The notes beneath the pieces are model-generated. The model had not been told where the DNA came from. It made no database searches and saw only the letters and a program-made list of their open reading frames with translations. A DNA stretch of 64,000 nt. Origin: Rhodoferax sp. Lineage in GTDB: Bacteria > Pseudomonadota > Gammaproteobacteria > Burkholderiales > Burkholderiaceae_C. The position numbers were made by a program, and so were the translations under genes. How positions within the stretch are numbered: the first letter of the stretch is position 1; each line of letters opens with the position of its first letter. The DNA is taken from the NCBI GenBank assembly GCA_019449595.1, contig JAGRPL010000004.1, forward strand, positions 248,001-312,000, in the 5' to 3' direction. Below are positions 16,353 through 25,925 of this stretch, in pieces.

Positions 16353-18599
16353 GTGATGCGCGAGCAAATGATTCCGACACATGGACGCACGGGCCGCGAA
16401 CAGCAGGTGCTGGCGTTGGCGCGCACGCTCGTGACCCAAACCCTGGCCCATGTTGCCAAGCATGAGGACCAGACCCTGACGCGGGTGCGAGACCGGCTGA
16501 TGGCGCTGGTGGATGCCAAGCCGCCATTGGGGCAGGGCCAAAACCTGCGGTCCATCCACCTGCTGCTGGGCCGTTACGGGGATCGCTTCAACCGGGCCTT
16601 TCAGAAAACACTGGCCGAAGAACTGTCGGGCGAGCTGAGCGCGGCCTTGCCGGGAATGCGCCGACCGGCCAACACGGCTGCGGGCGCCCTTGACGGTCTG
16701 AGTCTGATTGATGTTGACGAAGTAGAGCGCGTCCTGATGCTCGACCGGGTGGCCCAGCGCTTTACGGCCCGCTACGAGGCGGTGCTGGAGCCGCTGACGC
16801 AGCGTTTGGGCGTGTTGCTGGGCCGCGAAAGCAGTGTCGTGCAGGACAACCCGTTCCAGCCTCTGGTTTTGCTGCGTGCTTTTGTGGGCGCATGGGACCG
16901 CTGTGAACTGGATGCCCAGGCCACCACCGATCTGGTGCTCTCCCTGGAGCCGGTATTCTGGCTGGACCTGGTTCCCTTGTACGAAGAGTTGAATGCCACC
17001 CTGCAGAAGGCGGGGGTGCCCGCGCAGCGGGCATTGATCATCAAGCGCAGTGCCAGCGCATTCGCCCCGTTGGATGGCGCGTCGCCGTCGTCGCGACCGG
17101 CGCCGCTGGGGGCGGAAGAACCAACCCGTTCGGCTTGGGGCGCGCTGGCGCCGGCCGGGCGCAGTGTCGCGGCGCATGCCCGCCAGTTTCTGCAGCGCCT
17201 GGGTCTGGGAGCCCGAGGTGACGGTGCTGGGGCGCCGGAGGATGGGGACGCAGGGCCGCTGACGCACGCTGCGTTTGGCGTTGCCGACCCGGCCCTGATG
17301 GGTTATCTGGGCAACCTGCAGGCCGGCGCGGGTGCGGCGCCGCCGCAGCATTGGGAGGCCGGTCAGGACCCGTCCAGGCAGAACGTGCTGCGCCAGATGC
17401 GCGACCGCGACGAGGTGCGCCACGCACCGGAGCTGGACCGCGGTACGGTGGATGCGCTGGCCGAGGTGTTCGATTTCGTGTTTGCCGACCAGGCCATTCC
17501 GATGCAGATGAAGGTCATCATCGGGCGCCTGCAGATTCCGGTGCTCAAGGCGGCCATGATCGACCGCGATTTCTTTTTGTCCGACGAGCACCCGGCGCGC
17601 CGCCTGGTAGATACGCTGGCCGGGGCTTCGGTGGCCTGGGCGCCGGAAAAAGGGGAAGCCGACCCGTTGTACGTCCGCATCGAGAGCACGGTGCAGCGGG
17701 TGCTGACGGATTTTGAAGACGACCTGACCCTGTTTGCCGATTTGTTGCGGGAGTTCACCGAATTCCTGTTCGAGTCGGAGCAGCAGGCCCAGGCCCGGGT
17801 GGAGCCGGTTGCCCAGCAGGAGCATCGGGGCGAAAGCTGGGACGACGCTCTGGCCCAGGTGGATGAGTTGATCCATGAGCGCATCCAGGCGCTATCGGTT
17901 GATCAGCCCTTGGTGCCGTTTCTGCTGCCATTCCTGACGACCCAGTGGCGCCAGGTGGTGGCCCGGGCCATGGTGGACAAGGACCCGCAGATGCCCAGCT
18001 ACGAGCAGGCACTGGCGACCATGGAGCGCCTGATCTGGTCCACCCAGCCCAAGACCACATCCGAGCAGCGGCGTGAGCTGGTTGCCGTGCTGCCGGAGAT
18101 GGTGCGCCAGCTCAACGCCGGGCTGGATGCCATTGAATGGAATGGCAAGCCCCGCGCCACGTTCACCCGCCGTCTGATCACCACCCACACACTGGCCATT
18201 CGCCTCACGCAAGCCCCGCCCGTAGACACCGGGTTGGGCGAACTGGAGGCCCGCGAAGGGCAGGCCGCCATGCAACAGCTCGACGAGCGTCGCGCAGCCC
18301 GGCAGTTTGCGCTGGAAGACACCTTTGATGCGCAGGCGCAGTCGTTCACGCGGGGCTTGTGGTTCGATGTGACGCTGGACGACGATGTCCACGTCCGTTC
18401 GCGCCTGAGCTGGATCAGCCCCATGCGCACCCGCCTGCTGTTTACCAACCGCGAAGGTTTCGATGCGTTTGTGCGCTCGGAACGTGAAGTCGCGGCCATG
18501 CTGCGGCTGGGACGCCTGCGGGTGCTGGACCAGGAACCCATCGTTGCACGGGCGCTGGACCAGATCATGGCCGCACAGGAACAACAACTGGCAGCCTAG
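16353..18599 (+). CDS. DUF1631 family protein
   Basis: A cytoplasmic-looking 748-residue protein of the DUF1631 family, common in Beta- and Gammaproteobacteria. The sequence is strongly helical, with the family-typical segments around LLLGRYGDRFNRAFQKTL near the N-terminus, DVVAEVFDFVFADQAIP-like and MKVIIGRLQIPVLKAAM in the middle (nt about 17460-17560), and a PilZ-like beta-rich C-terminus (about residues 640-730, with RSRLSWISPMRTRLLFTNREG). The function is not established; the C-terminal PilZ-like region might bind cyclic di-GMP, but the canonical RxxxR motif is not obvious. GTG 16353 and ATG 16356 are adjacent starts. It is monocistronic and ends at a strong terminator. Confidence 0.85.
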   Translation: MMREQMIPTHGRTGREQQVLALARTLVTQTLAHVAKHEDQTLTRVRDRLMALVDAKPPLGQGQNLRSIHLLLGRYGDRFNRAFQKTLAEELSGELSAALPGMRRPANTAAGALDGLSLIDVDEVERVLMLDRVAQRFTARYEAVLEPLTQRLGVLLGRESSVVQDNPFQPLVLLRAFVGAWDRCELDAQATTDLVLSLEPVFWLDLVPLYEELNATLQKAGVPAQRALIIKRSASAFAPLDGASPSSRPAPLGAEEPTRSAWGALAPAGRSVAAHARQFLQRLGLGARGDGAGAPEDGDAGPLTHAAFGVADPALMGYLGNLQAGAGAAPPQHWEAGQDPSRQNVLRQMRDRDEVRHAPELDRGTVDALAEVFDFVFADQAIPMQMKVIIGRLQIPVLKAAMIDRDFFLSDEHPARRLVDTLAGASVAWAPEKGEADPLYVRIESTVQRVLTDFEDDLTLFADLLREFTEFLFESEQQAQARVEPVAQQEHRGESWDDALAQVDELIHERIQALSVDQPLVPFLLPFLTTQWRQVVARAMVDKDPQMPSYEQALATMERLIWSTQPKTTSEQRRELVAVLPEMVRQLNAGLDAIEWNGKPRATFTRRLITTHTLAIRLTQAPPVDTGLGELEAREGQAAMQQLDERRAARQFALEDTFDAQAQSFTRGLWFDVTLDDDVHVRSRLSWISPMRTRLLFTNREGFDAFVRSEREVAAMLRLGRLRVLDQEPIVARALDQIMAAQEQQLAA

Positions 18600-18628
18600 C
18601 GACTTTTTGGCGGTTCGGTTTTCGTTGC

Positions 18629-18670
18629 AAAAAAGCCCTGGGGCCGGATTCCGGCCCCAGGGCTTTTTTT
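18629..18670. terminator. Strong bidirectional rho-independent terminator
   Basis: A 13-bp perfect GC stem (GCCCTGGGGCCGG and its complement) with an ATT loop is flanked by an A run on the left and a T run on the right. It serves both the DUF1631 gene and the convergent pilY1 gene. Confidence 0.95.
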
Positions 18671-18678
18671 GGGAAACC

Positions 18679-21600
18679 TTACTTGGTGTACCAGTACGAC
18701 CGTTTCAGGCTCTTGGGAATGCCTTTGTCCGGCAGGCAGTTCTGCAGCGCGGAGTTACAGGCCGGTGGAGGGGTTCCTCCCGTTGTGGGAGGGGCGCCGG
18801 CGCAACCAATGCAGAACTTGCGCAGCAGGGAGCTACCGTCCTGCAGGGTGAGGCTGACCAACCCGGACACGGGGGAAGGAGGCAAGCCGCCACCATCGAA
18901 GACGTTGCTGGAATAGCCGCCGGTAAAGGGGTTGAGTGCATAACCTTTGGCGACGCCGAGCGTGGACTTGCAGGATGTAGCCGAAGGCGTTGCCGGCGTG
19001 TTGGTTCCGAAGTAGGTGGAGCCGTACACCGTGACAGGCGCGTTGACCGATTTTTCACCCGCACCACTGAACGTGATGTAGTAGCCGTTCAGGGTGCCCG
19101 CGTAGTTGGTGCTGGTGGCATCGAACAGGCCCAGCATGGATGGAGCGGGGTTGGGGCTCGGTGGCGTCTCCACCGTGACGCTCACGGTGGGGGTTGCCAC
19201 TGCGGTGTTGGTGTCCTTGAGGAAGTAGACGCGGTTGGTGACGTTGTAGGCGGAGTTGGTGGCTGTGTCCTTCAGGGGGTGCTCGCGGTCACCAGAGGCC
19301 AGCATGACAGCGTCGTAGGAGGTCGTGCCACCGGTTACCCCCACAGAGACAACCGCCGCAGGGAAGAAGAACTTCCGGGGCGTGGTTCCCGCAGCACAGG
19401 TGCCGCTGCTGCAACCCAAGGCCGCCAGCTTGCTCACGGTCCAGTTGGCGGGGCTGGCGTCAAAAAGGTCCATGCGCCAGATATTGCCGCCGGTGTCGCC
19501 CACATAGGCCTTGTCGGTTTTTCCGTCTGCGTCCCGGTCGACAAAGGTCACTTCCGACGGGATGGCGTAGTTCATGCCGGGCACATTGCGGCACGTGGCG
19601 CTGGTGGTGCAGGTGGGATTGGCGCTCCAGATCAAGGCGCCGGTTTCTGCGTTGACGACGAATATGCCTCGCCCCATGGTGTTCGTGGTGGGGGGCTCGC
19701 TGTCCTGCGCAGGGTCATAGCCTGCGCCAAATACCAGAACCGGAGTGCCGCTGCCATAGTTGTTCAGCACCGTGATACGGGGGCGGGACCAGGTCTGGCC
19801 GAGCTCCGAGAAACCTGCAGTGTTCTGGTCGATTTTCCAGAGAACCTGGGGATTGTTGGGCGTGGTTACGTCGATAGCGTACAGGAAGCGTCCGCCACGG
19901 CGCATGGCCAGGTACAGATAGGCTTTGTCAATGACCTGGGGCAGGGTCGTATCGGGCGTGCCGTCGGCCTTGAGCTGGTATTTCAGTTTCTGGTAGACAC
20001 CGGTTGGTCCGTCGACAAAGTAGTCCTTGGTCTGGGCCGTTGCCAGTGTGGTGGAGGGGAATTTCAATTCGGGCGCGTTGATGCGCTGGCGATTGAGCTT
20101 GCTGTAGTGCTCCGGCAGCACCAGGCTCCAGAACTCGCCACCCGCGGGCACCGTGGTGCCGTCGTAGTTGGCCAGCGCGGTGGTCTGGTTGCCGTTGACG
20201 GCGTGGAACATGCCGTCGTTGGCGCCGTAGAACACCACTGTGCCGCGGCTATCGCCGTAGTTCACCACCACGGGTCGGGAATGCAGCACGTCGCCATGCA
20301 CCGACGGCCGAACCGTTATGCCGTTGCCCGGGCCGGCTTCGTCGCCGTAGTTGTCTTCCCCGCGCACCCAATTGATGAGCGAAGTGCGGTCGCTGGCACC
20401 GACCTTGGTGACCTTGATCGTTCCCGTGGCGGGCGATACCGGCCCGATGGATGCCACACTGTAGGTGAAGCTGTTGGTTCCGGTTACCGTGACCGTGGGG
20501 CTTCCGTTGTAGGCCGGGATAACCGAGCCGTTGGCGTCACTGATGTTGGCCAGTGTCACGCTGTCACCTGTGGAAAAGCCGTGCGCTGTGGTGGTGTTTA
20601 CCGTCACGGTCGTGCTGCCCAGGACACGGACCACGCCGGGGATGGCGGCGTCCCATGCGGCAATCGTGACGGTCGTTCCGCCCTTCTTGGCCGTTCCACC
20701 GCCTGCAGGCGAGGCCGGTGATTCGAGAACCGGGAAACTGAAGGTGTTGGCGGTGGCCGCCGTCACGGCCACGTTGGTGACGTTGTATTCCGGCTGGGTG
20801 GCGCCGGTAATGGTGACGCGATCCAGCGTCGAGAATCCATGGCCGGCCTTGGTGATGGTGGCCACGTTGCCGGTACGGGTGAGCGCGCCGGCCGCCAGGG
20901 TGAAGCCGGAGCTCGAACCCAGCACTGTGTCGGTAATGCTGGCGTTGCTGGTGGCAAATGCGTTGCTCGTGTTGTTCAGTGCCGCGTTGCAGCTTGCACT
21001 CACCGTTGCAAAGCCGCCGCTCAGCGGGGCCTGGCCGGGACAGAAGGTGTACACCTTGCGGGGACCTGCCGGCGTGCTGGTGTAATTCGTCGTCAGTATC
21101 TTTTTTCGGATCTGCTGCGCTGCGCCGCCTTTGTCGACTTGTTCACCATCCACTTTGTCGAAGGTCTTTCCGGCGCCGCGCGAGTCGTTGACGAAGAAGC
21201 CACCGGTGGTAGCGTCATCCGGCGCGTTGCTGGTGTCCTTGTAGGTCCAGAAGCTCACTGCGTTGGCTGAAATGAACCCGGTGGAGGTCGAACTGATGGC
21301 CGCATCGCCGTTGGCATCTGCCAGGATCAGCGAGGCATTGTTGGGGTCGGGTTTGGACGGGTCGTTGTAGACCAGGGCGAACTGGAACTGTTTGAGGTTG
21401 CCCACCCAGCGCGGCAGCGCAAAGGGGTCGGGGCGGAACATGCCCAGGTAAATCTGGTTCAGGTAGGTGCCTTGTGCGTTGACGCTGACGGGCAGGGTGG
21501 CTGAGGCGAACACGCTGTTGACCGCCTGCACCTCGTTGAGGATCTTGTCGATGGCGGTCTTGATCTCGTCGTAGCTGCTGGTGGCAAAGTACTTGCCACC

Positions 21601-22554
21601 GCCAACTTTGGCCATGCTGGTCATCAGGGCCGGGTAGTCGGGCTTGCAGGTGGTCCCCAGAAAGCCGATGGTGTAGGTGATGATGCCCTGGCTGTCGTCA
21701 AGGGTGCTGAAGATGTCCGTGTTCTTCATGAACTGGGACCACTCGTCACCGTACAGACCGGACGAGTCGGTGTGGTTGCCCATGCTGTAGTTGCCGCAGG
21801 AGAAATTGCTGGCACCGTACGAACCCGAGGGGATCGCTATGCTTTTCAACTGGTCAGCCGAGGCGCCTGCACTTGCCAGAGAGCTGTAGATGGCGGCGCT
21901 GCCGCCGTCTCCCGGTGTGCCGGAGGTGCCAAAGGCGTTGCCGACGAAAATGACGAAGTTCTTCTGGCAGCCCGCTGTGGGTTGTATGCCCGCGTAGTTG
22001 CGTCCCGAGAGACCCGTGGCGCCCTTGTAGTAGGCCCAGGCTTCCTGCATGACGGCGCCGGTGCGCTCGGTGCTGGACTTGATGTAGCCGTCGCCAGTGC
22101 CGCCGGTGGTTTTCCAGGTCTTGATCCAGGCCAGGAATGCCGCCTTGGCCGTTCCGCTCATGGGGATCAGCGGCTGTACGAGGCATCCGCCGTTGGAGTT
22201 CCCGCAGTTGGCGTTGGTGACGTCCCGGATATTGTTGGACTCGTACACCATCAGACCAATGTTCACCGAGTTGGGCGTCAGCGCATAGACCGTGTTGTAC
22301 AGCGCGCATTGCTCCACGCCACCCGAGGTGTTGCCCAGGGAGGGCGCCTGGTGGTCGTCCACATAGGTGCAGGTATTGGTGGCGCTGGCATCGAAGCTAG
22401 CCGCGTTATCGAAAATGAACAGGACGTTGGGGGTTCCGGCCGTGCCGGAATTGTCGACATAGATGTCGGTGTCCTCCGCCCGTACCGATGCCGACAATCC
22501 AACGAACAGGCACAGGCCAGTCAACAAGACAGTGCGCAGATTTTTTTTCATCAT
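18679..22554 (-). CDS. pilY1: Type IV pilus tip/biogenesis protein PilY1
   Basis: A protein of about 1291 residues with a signal peptide (MMKKNLRTVLLTGLCLFVGL). The N-terminal von Willebrand A-like domain begins NVLFIFDNAAS; its metal site is degenerate (D-N-A-A-S rather than D-x-S-x-S). The C-terminal half is a PilY1 beta-propeller (YFVDGPTGVY, GGRFLYAIDVT, PVLVFGAGYDP) with the calcium loop DRDADGKTDKAYVGD near residue 1000. Residues about 547-720 hold two repeats of a separate beta module (AGHGFSTLDRVTITGA and TAHGFSTGDSVTLANI), unusual for PilY1. The protein works at the pilus tip in assembly, adhesion and surface sensing. GGAG precedes ATG 22554 and ATG 22551. It is the last gene of the minor pilin operon. 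Confidence 0.92.
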   Translation of the reverse strand: MMKKNLRTVLLTGLCLFVGLSASVRAEDTDIYVDNSGTAGTPNVLFIFDNAASFDASATNTCTYVDDHQAPSLGNTSGGVEQCALYNTVYALTPNSVNIGLMVYESNNIRDVTNANCGNSNGGCLVQPLIPMSGTAKAAFLAWIKTWKTTGGTGDGYIKSSTERTGAVMQEAWAYYKGATGLSGRNYAGIQPTAGCQKNFVIFVGNAFGTSGTPGDGGSAAIYSSLASAGASADQLKSIAIPSGSYGASNFSCGNYSMGNHTDSSGLYGDEWSQFMKNTDIFSTLDDSQGIITYTIGFLGTTCKPDYPALMTSMAKVGGGKYFATSSYDEIKTAIDKILNEVQAVNSVFASATLPVSVNAQGTYLNQIYLGMFRPDPFALPRWVGNLKQFQFALVYNDPSKPDPNNASLILADANGDAAISSTSTGFISANAVSFWTYKDTSNAPDDATTGGFFVNDSRGAGKTFDKVDGEQVDKGGAAQQIRKKILTTNYTSTPAGPRKVYTFCPGQAPLSGGFATVSASCNAALNNTSNAFATSNASITDTVLGSSSGFTLAAGALTRTGNVATITKAGHGFSTLDRVTITGATQPEYNVTNVAVTAATANTFSFPVLESPASPAGGGTAKKGGTTVTIAAWDAAIPGVVRVLGSTTVTVNTTTAHGFSTGDSVTLANISDANGSVIPAYNGSPTVTVTGTNSFTYSVASIGPVSPATGTIKVTKVGASDRTSLINWVRGEDNYGDEAGPGNGITVRPSVHGDVLHSRPVVVNYGDSRGTVVFYGANDGMFHAVNGNQTTALANYDGTTVPAGGEFWSLVLPEHYSKLNRQRINAPELKFPSTTLATAQTKDYFVDGPTGVYQKLKYQLKADGTPDTTLPQVIDKAYLYLAMRRGGRFLYAIDVTTPNNPQVLWKIDQNTAGFSELGQTWSRPRITVLNNYGSGTPVLVFGAGYDPAQDSEPPTTNTMGRGIFVVNAETGALIWSANPTCTTSATCRNVPGMNYAIPSEVTFVDRDADGKTDKAYVGDTGGNIWRMDLFDASPANWTVSKLAALGCSSGTCAAGTTPRKFFFPAAVVSVGVTGGTTSYDAVMLASGDREHPLKDTATNSAYNVTNRVYFLKDTNTAVATPTVSVTVETPPSPNPAPSMLGLFDATSTNYAGTLNGYYITFSGAGEKSVNAPVTVYGSTYFGTNTPATPSATSCKSTLGVAKGYALNPFTGGYSSNVFDGGGLPPSPVSGLVSLTLQDGSSLLRKFCIGCAGAPPTTGGTPPPACNSALQNCLPDKGIPKSLKRSYWYTK

Positions 22555-22588
22555 GTGCTCCAAACGACGGGCTATTCAATACGGGTGA

Positions 22589-23131
22589 TCAGGGGCACTG
22601 AACCTGCGCCGACACGCGCACGGAAAAGCCCTGGTAGGTTGTTACCTTGGTTCCACTGGAGGGGTCGTCAACCGATGCCTCCACGCCCCACTGCTGGTCG
22701 TTGCAGGCCGACGGGCTGGTGGTCAGGCTGCCACTGGCGTTCACCTGCTTGTCGCTGTCGCTCGACTCGAAGCAGGGCAGGTCTGCCGGCTTGCTGGTGC
22801 TGAGCTCGGCGTTGCTGACAGGGCGGGTGCTGACGCAGGCCGGGGCTTTCCAGGCAACCTTGTAATCGGCGCCGCCGGTGTTGATGGCGGGCGTGCTGGT
22901 GGTGCTGGCCGCAATCTTGTCGATGTTGGGCGCGTCCTTGACCTGTTCCATGACCCGCTCGATGGCAATTTGCGTTGCGGCCACGGCTTCCGATTGTGAT
23001 TGCATGTTGCCGGCAATCTTCAGGTTGATGTTGCCAAAGCGGATGGCCGAGATGACAAGCAGGGTGAGCACCACCATCATGATCAGCGTGACGATCAGTG
23101 TGGTGCCTTTCTGCGTGGCTTGCGTGTTCAC
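22589..23131 (-). CDS. pilX: Type IV minor pilin assembly protein PilX
   Basis: A 180-residue PilX-type minor pilin. It has a short leader (MNTQATQKG) before the hydrophobic helix TTLIVTLIMMVVLTLLVISAIRFGNINLKIAGN, the pattern of the PilX N-terminal domain; like other PilX proteins it lacks the strict FTLIE motif. Four cysteines in the C-terminal domain may form disulphides. It takes part in the tip complex that primes pilus assembly. Its ATG overlaps the pilW stop as ATGA, and pilY1 follows after a 34-bp gap. Confidence 0.88.
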   Translation of the reverse strand: MNTQATQKGTTLIVTLIMMVVLTLLVISAIRFGNINLKIAGNMQSQSEAVAATQIAIERVMEQVKDAPNIDKIAASTTSTPAINTGGADYKVAWKAPACVSTRPVSNAELSTSKPADLPCFESSDSDKQVNASGSLTTSPSACNDQQWGVEASVDDPSSGTKVTTYQGFSVRVSAQVQCP

Positions 23132-24195
23132 AATGGCCTCCTGCCGCTCGGATTGATGATGCGCACGGTCTGGGAAAAAACGTGGCGCTTGTAGTGGTCA
23201 TTCATGGCCGCCGTGGTTTTGAAGCTTCCCAGGTCGTAGAGCTTGGTGTCGGTGTAGCCCGCGGTGGTTTCGGGGCTCTTGGCCAGCAAATTCACTTTCA
23301 CACTCATCACGTTGGGCCAGTCGCTGACGCCCAGCGCCGCGCCATTGGTGTAGTCGCCGTCCGGAACGCCGTCGTTGTCGGTGTCCACGCCGTAGTCAAT
23401 TTGCAGGTTTTCAATGCCTTCGGCAATCGACACAGCGGTCATGGCCGGGTTGCCTGCAGCAACGCCGAGTTCCATGCGTTTGAGCGTGGGTATGGGGGTT
23501 CCTCCATCGGCGCCGGCGCAGCTGTTGGCCACCGGTTCACTGCACTGGCTCACGTAATAGATGTGGACCAACACCTTGCGCAGACTGGCGGCGGTGCCGT
23601 CTTTTTTCTTCAGGGTGAATACCGAGGTATCGCTGCCGGTTCCCATCCGGTATTCCAGGCCCATCCCCGAGGGCGTCAGTCCGGTCTGAACATAGACCTG
23701 CCCCGCCACGGCGCTGGCCAGAGGGATTTCCTGCGTGTCCGTACGCCGAATGACCAGCACGTCGGTGTTGGCCAGCTGGTTGGTGACGCAGGTTATGGGT
23801 TCGGTCGCGAGCGTGGCGACAATGACATCGCTCTTGCCCTGCAGGTGCAGCGGCAGGGCAGGCTGGATGTCGGCAACCGCAGTCGCGCAGGGATCGGGCA
23901 GCGCGGCCGGAGCCGTGGGAATGATCGACAGCTCACCCCAGTAGCCGGCCAGTTGGAGGTCCTGGACCAGGGTTTGCAGCGCATACCGGCCGCTTTCAAT
24001 CATCCGGCCGGATTTGTCGATTTCTGCCCGGGTGCCACTCTGGTTGGCGATCAAGGTTGCCAACCCCGCCACCAGGAAAAGGCCTACGGTGATGGAGATC
24101 ATCAGTTCGATCAGGGTCAGCCCGGCTTGTCGCGCCCGCAGTCCGGATCGGCCGCGACCGGCGGGGGGGAGCGTATGGGGGTAGATGAGGAACAT
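23128..24195 (-). CDS. pilW: Type IV minor pilin assembly protein PilW
   Basis: A 355-residue PilW-family minor pilin. The prepilin cleavage motif is RQAGLTLIELMISITVGLFLVAGLATLI (Gly before LTLIE), preceded by a long leader of about 24 residues; starting at a later codon is possible. The C-terminal globular domain contains a calcium-like loop VDTDNDGVPDGDY. It belongs to the priming complex PilVWXY1. Its stop overlaps the pilX start. The 3-bp gap to pilV on its upstream side supports co-translation. Confidence 0.88.
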   Translation of the reverse strand: MFLIYPHTLPPAGRGRSGLRARQAGLTLIELMISITVGLFLVAGLATLIANQSGTRAEIDKSGRMIESGRYALQTLVQDLQLAGYWGELSIIPTAPAALPDPCATAVADIQPALPLHLQGKSDVIVATLATEPITCVTNQLANTDVLVIRRTDTQEIPLASAVAGQVYVQTGLTPSGMGLEYRMGTGSDTSVFTLKKKDGTAASLRKVLVHIYYVSQCSEPVANSCAGADGGTPIPTLKRMELGVAAGNPAMTAVSIAEGIENLQIDYGVDTDNDGVPDGDYTNGAALGVSDWPNVMSVKVNLLAKSPETTAGYTDTKLYDLGSFKTTAAMNDHYKRHVFSQTVRIINPSGRRPL

Positions 24196-24198
24196 GGC

Positions 24199-24813
24199 TC
24201 AGGACAGGTTGGTGATGTGCAGTGGCAGGCTGACCGCACGCCGCTGGGTGTCGGTACCGTACAAGTCCTTGCCGCACGTAATACCGGCCGGCGGGGCATA
24301 GGTGGCGCCTCCGCCCTGCCAGGCGACACTGACCTGGTACTCGTTGGTGGTGCCGGCAATTAGCGATACGCAGCCGCGAGCCCCCAGCACCGCACCGACC
24401 TTGTTGGTGCCGACCACTTCGGCGCTGCCCAGGATCAGGTCGTGCCAGTCGGCCAGATCCTGGTTGGCGCGCGCCTGCTGGTTGGCGGTCCCCGCCGTGC
24501 ACTGCGGCACGTTGGCTTTGTTGGTGGTAGCTGCCGTGCCGCTGACCAGGGGGGAGTTGGTACCCAAGTAGCTGGCCAGGACGTAGCAGGATGCTACGGC
24601 CGAGTTGGCATTGATACGGGAGACCATATCCTGCGCCAGGGCCAGGGCCTGCACGCGCTGGTAGGATTCCAGTTGCGAGTTCTGGCTTTGGACCATCAGG
24701 CCGGTCAGGCCCAGCAAGGCCACCATCAGGATCAACAGCGACACCAGAATCTCGATCAGGCTGGAGCCCCGGGCTCCCCGACGCCGGCCCACCATGCTGT
24801 GCGTCCGTTTCAT
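24199..24813 (-). CDS. pilV: Type IV minor pilin PilV
   Basis: A 204-residue minor pilin with the prepilin motif RGSSLIEILVSLLILMVALLGLTGL, typical of PilV (S-L-I-E in place of F-T-L-I-E). The start is ATG 24813: it overlaps the upstream pilin stop as ATGA and has AGGAG seven bases before it, whereas ATG 24819 would be only one base from that ribosome site. It is part of the pilus-initiating tip complex. Several cysteines in the C-terminal domain suggest disulphide-stabilised folding in the periplasm. Confidence 0.88.
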   Translation of the reverse strand: MKRTHSMVGRRRGARGSSLIEILVSLLILMVALLGLTGLMVQSQNSQLESYQRVQALALAQDMVSRINANSAVASCYVLASYLGTNSPLVSGTAATTNKANVPQCTAGTANQQARANQDLADWHDLILGSAEVVGTNKVGAVLGARGCVSLIAGTTNEYQVSVAWQGGGATYAPPAGITCGKDLYGTDTQRRAVSLPLHITNLS

Positions 24814-25298
24814 GGGCATGCTCCTGTTTTAGTACTGGTCATGCCACTGAGGTCCACGGTGACACACCGGCTTGACTGGCCGCCGCTGAGCGTGAACTGG
24901 GTCTTGCCGGCGGTCGGTCGTCCGGAGGCACCCTGGTAAACCACGTTGGCCGGAATGCTGGGGTTGGTGATGGCGATGCCGCCGTAGGCTGCCTGCTCGG
25001 ACAGGGTTGTGGTTCCCACGGTCACCGTCCAGCCGCCAACCCATCCGTCGGCAGCAACCTTGGGTGCCACCGTGACGTCGGCGTTGCGTTTGATCGCTTC
25101 ACTGCGGGCCAGCAGCAGGGTGCTGGCCAGATCGAAGGCTGCGGTCTTGACGCGTTGCCCGACGATGAAATTGCTGAAGGACGGCACCCCGATGGTCAGC
25201 AGAATGGCCACCAGCACAACGACCACCATCAGCTCGATCAGCGAGAAGCCGCGCTGGCCATTGCGCGTCAAGCGAGGCGGGGAGTACTGCGTGTTCAT
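24810..25298 (-). CDS. fimT: GspH/FimT family minor pseudopilin
   Basis: A 162-residue prepilin of the GspH/FimT(FimU) family. The cleavage motif is RGFSLIELMVVVVLVAILLTIGVPSF, followed by the family region LASTLLLARSEAIKRNADVTV. A C-terminal pair of cysteines (SSRCV and GACP) probably forms a disulphide. FimT-like minor pilins join the tip complex and in some species bind DNA for uptake. It lies second in the operon, 7 bp downstream of the pilE-like gene, and overlaps pilV by four bases. Confidence 0.86.
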   Translation of the reverse strand: MNTQYSPPRLTRNGQRGFSLIELMVVVVLVAILLTIGVPSFSNFIVGQRVKTAAFDLASTLLLARSEAIKRNADVTVAPKVAADGWVGGWTVTVGTTTLSEQAAYGGIAITNPSIPANVVYQGASGRPTAGKTQFTLSGGQSSRCVTVDLSGMTSTKTGACP

Positions 25299-25305
25299 GG
25301 TGAGC

Positions 25306-25764
25306 TCACCAGCAAGCCGATACCGAAGGTGCCGAGCCCGATTTGCCCTTGGCGCCGTCCTGCGCCAGGGTGAGGTTGGCGCACTTGGTGTCCCGCTGGG
25401 CCTGCACGCCGCTTGGGGTTGCCGTAATGGTGTAGGTCGGGGGGGCGCCAGCCGTGTTGTCGCTGGCCACTGTGATCACGTAATTGGCTTGTACCTCGGC
25501 GGGAACCGTGATGGAAGCCGCAGTCCATTCGGCGGCGGTACCCGTGGCAACCGAAAAATAGCTGCGAGCATTCAGCATGGACTGCTCCTGCCGGTTGGCC
25601 ACCGTGTACATGAAACTCTGTGCCGCCGAGCGGTTGGCCCGGACGATGTACTGGGTATACGAGGGAAAGGCAACTGCCGCCAAGATTCCGATGACCGCTA
25701 CGGTGATCATCAGTTCGATCAGGGTAAACCCGTGTTCCCTGCGTGGGTGCCGACCTGCCTGCAT
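25306..25764 (-). CDS. pilE: Type IV pilin (PilE-like minor pilin)
   Basis: A 152-residue prepilin with the canonical cleavage site [38 protein letters not shown], which has Glu5 of the mature form. The C-terminal domain ends with a disulphide pair (TKCANLTL and VSACW). The start is ATG 25764 with AGGAG six bases upstream. By length and position it is the PilE-type minor pilin that opens this operon rather than the major pilin. The 161 bp before it holds the operon promoter; TTGTCG and GGTAAT spaced by 18 bp (25826-25855) are weak candidates. Confidence 0.88.
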   Translation of the reverse strand: MQAGRHPRREHGFTLIELMITVAVIGILAAVAFPSYTQYIVRANRSAAQSFMYTVANRQEQSMLNARSYFSVATGTAAEWTAASITVPAEVQANYVITVASDNTAGAPPTYTITATPSGVQAQRDTKCANLTLAQDGAKGKSGSAPSVSACW

Positions 25765-25925
25765 TTCACACTCCTGATTGAATGGCCCGGGTTTTCCTGT
25801 ACTCAACCCGGTTTGATTATGTGAAAAATTACCATTTGCAAGCAGTGTAAGCGACAAGCGGTAGGTAAAACCCGACAGGCGTAACGGATGCGGCTGGGAG
25901 GCACCGGGGAGCCCCGGTGCGGGGG

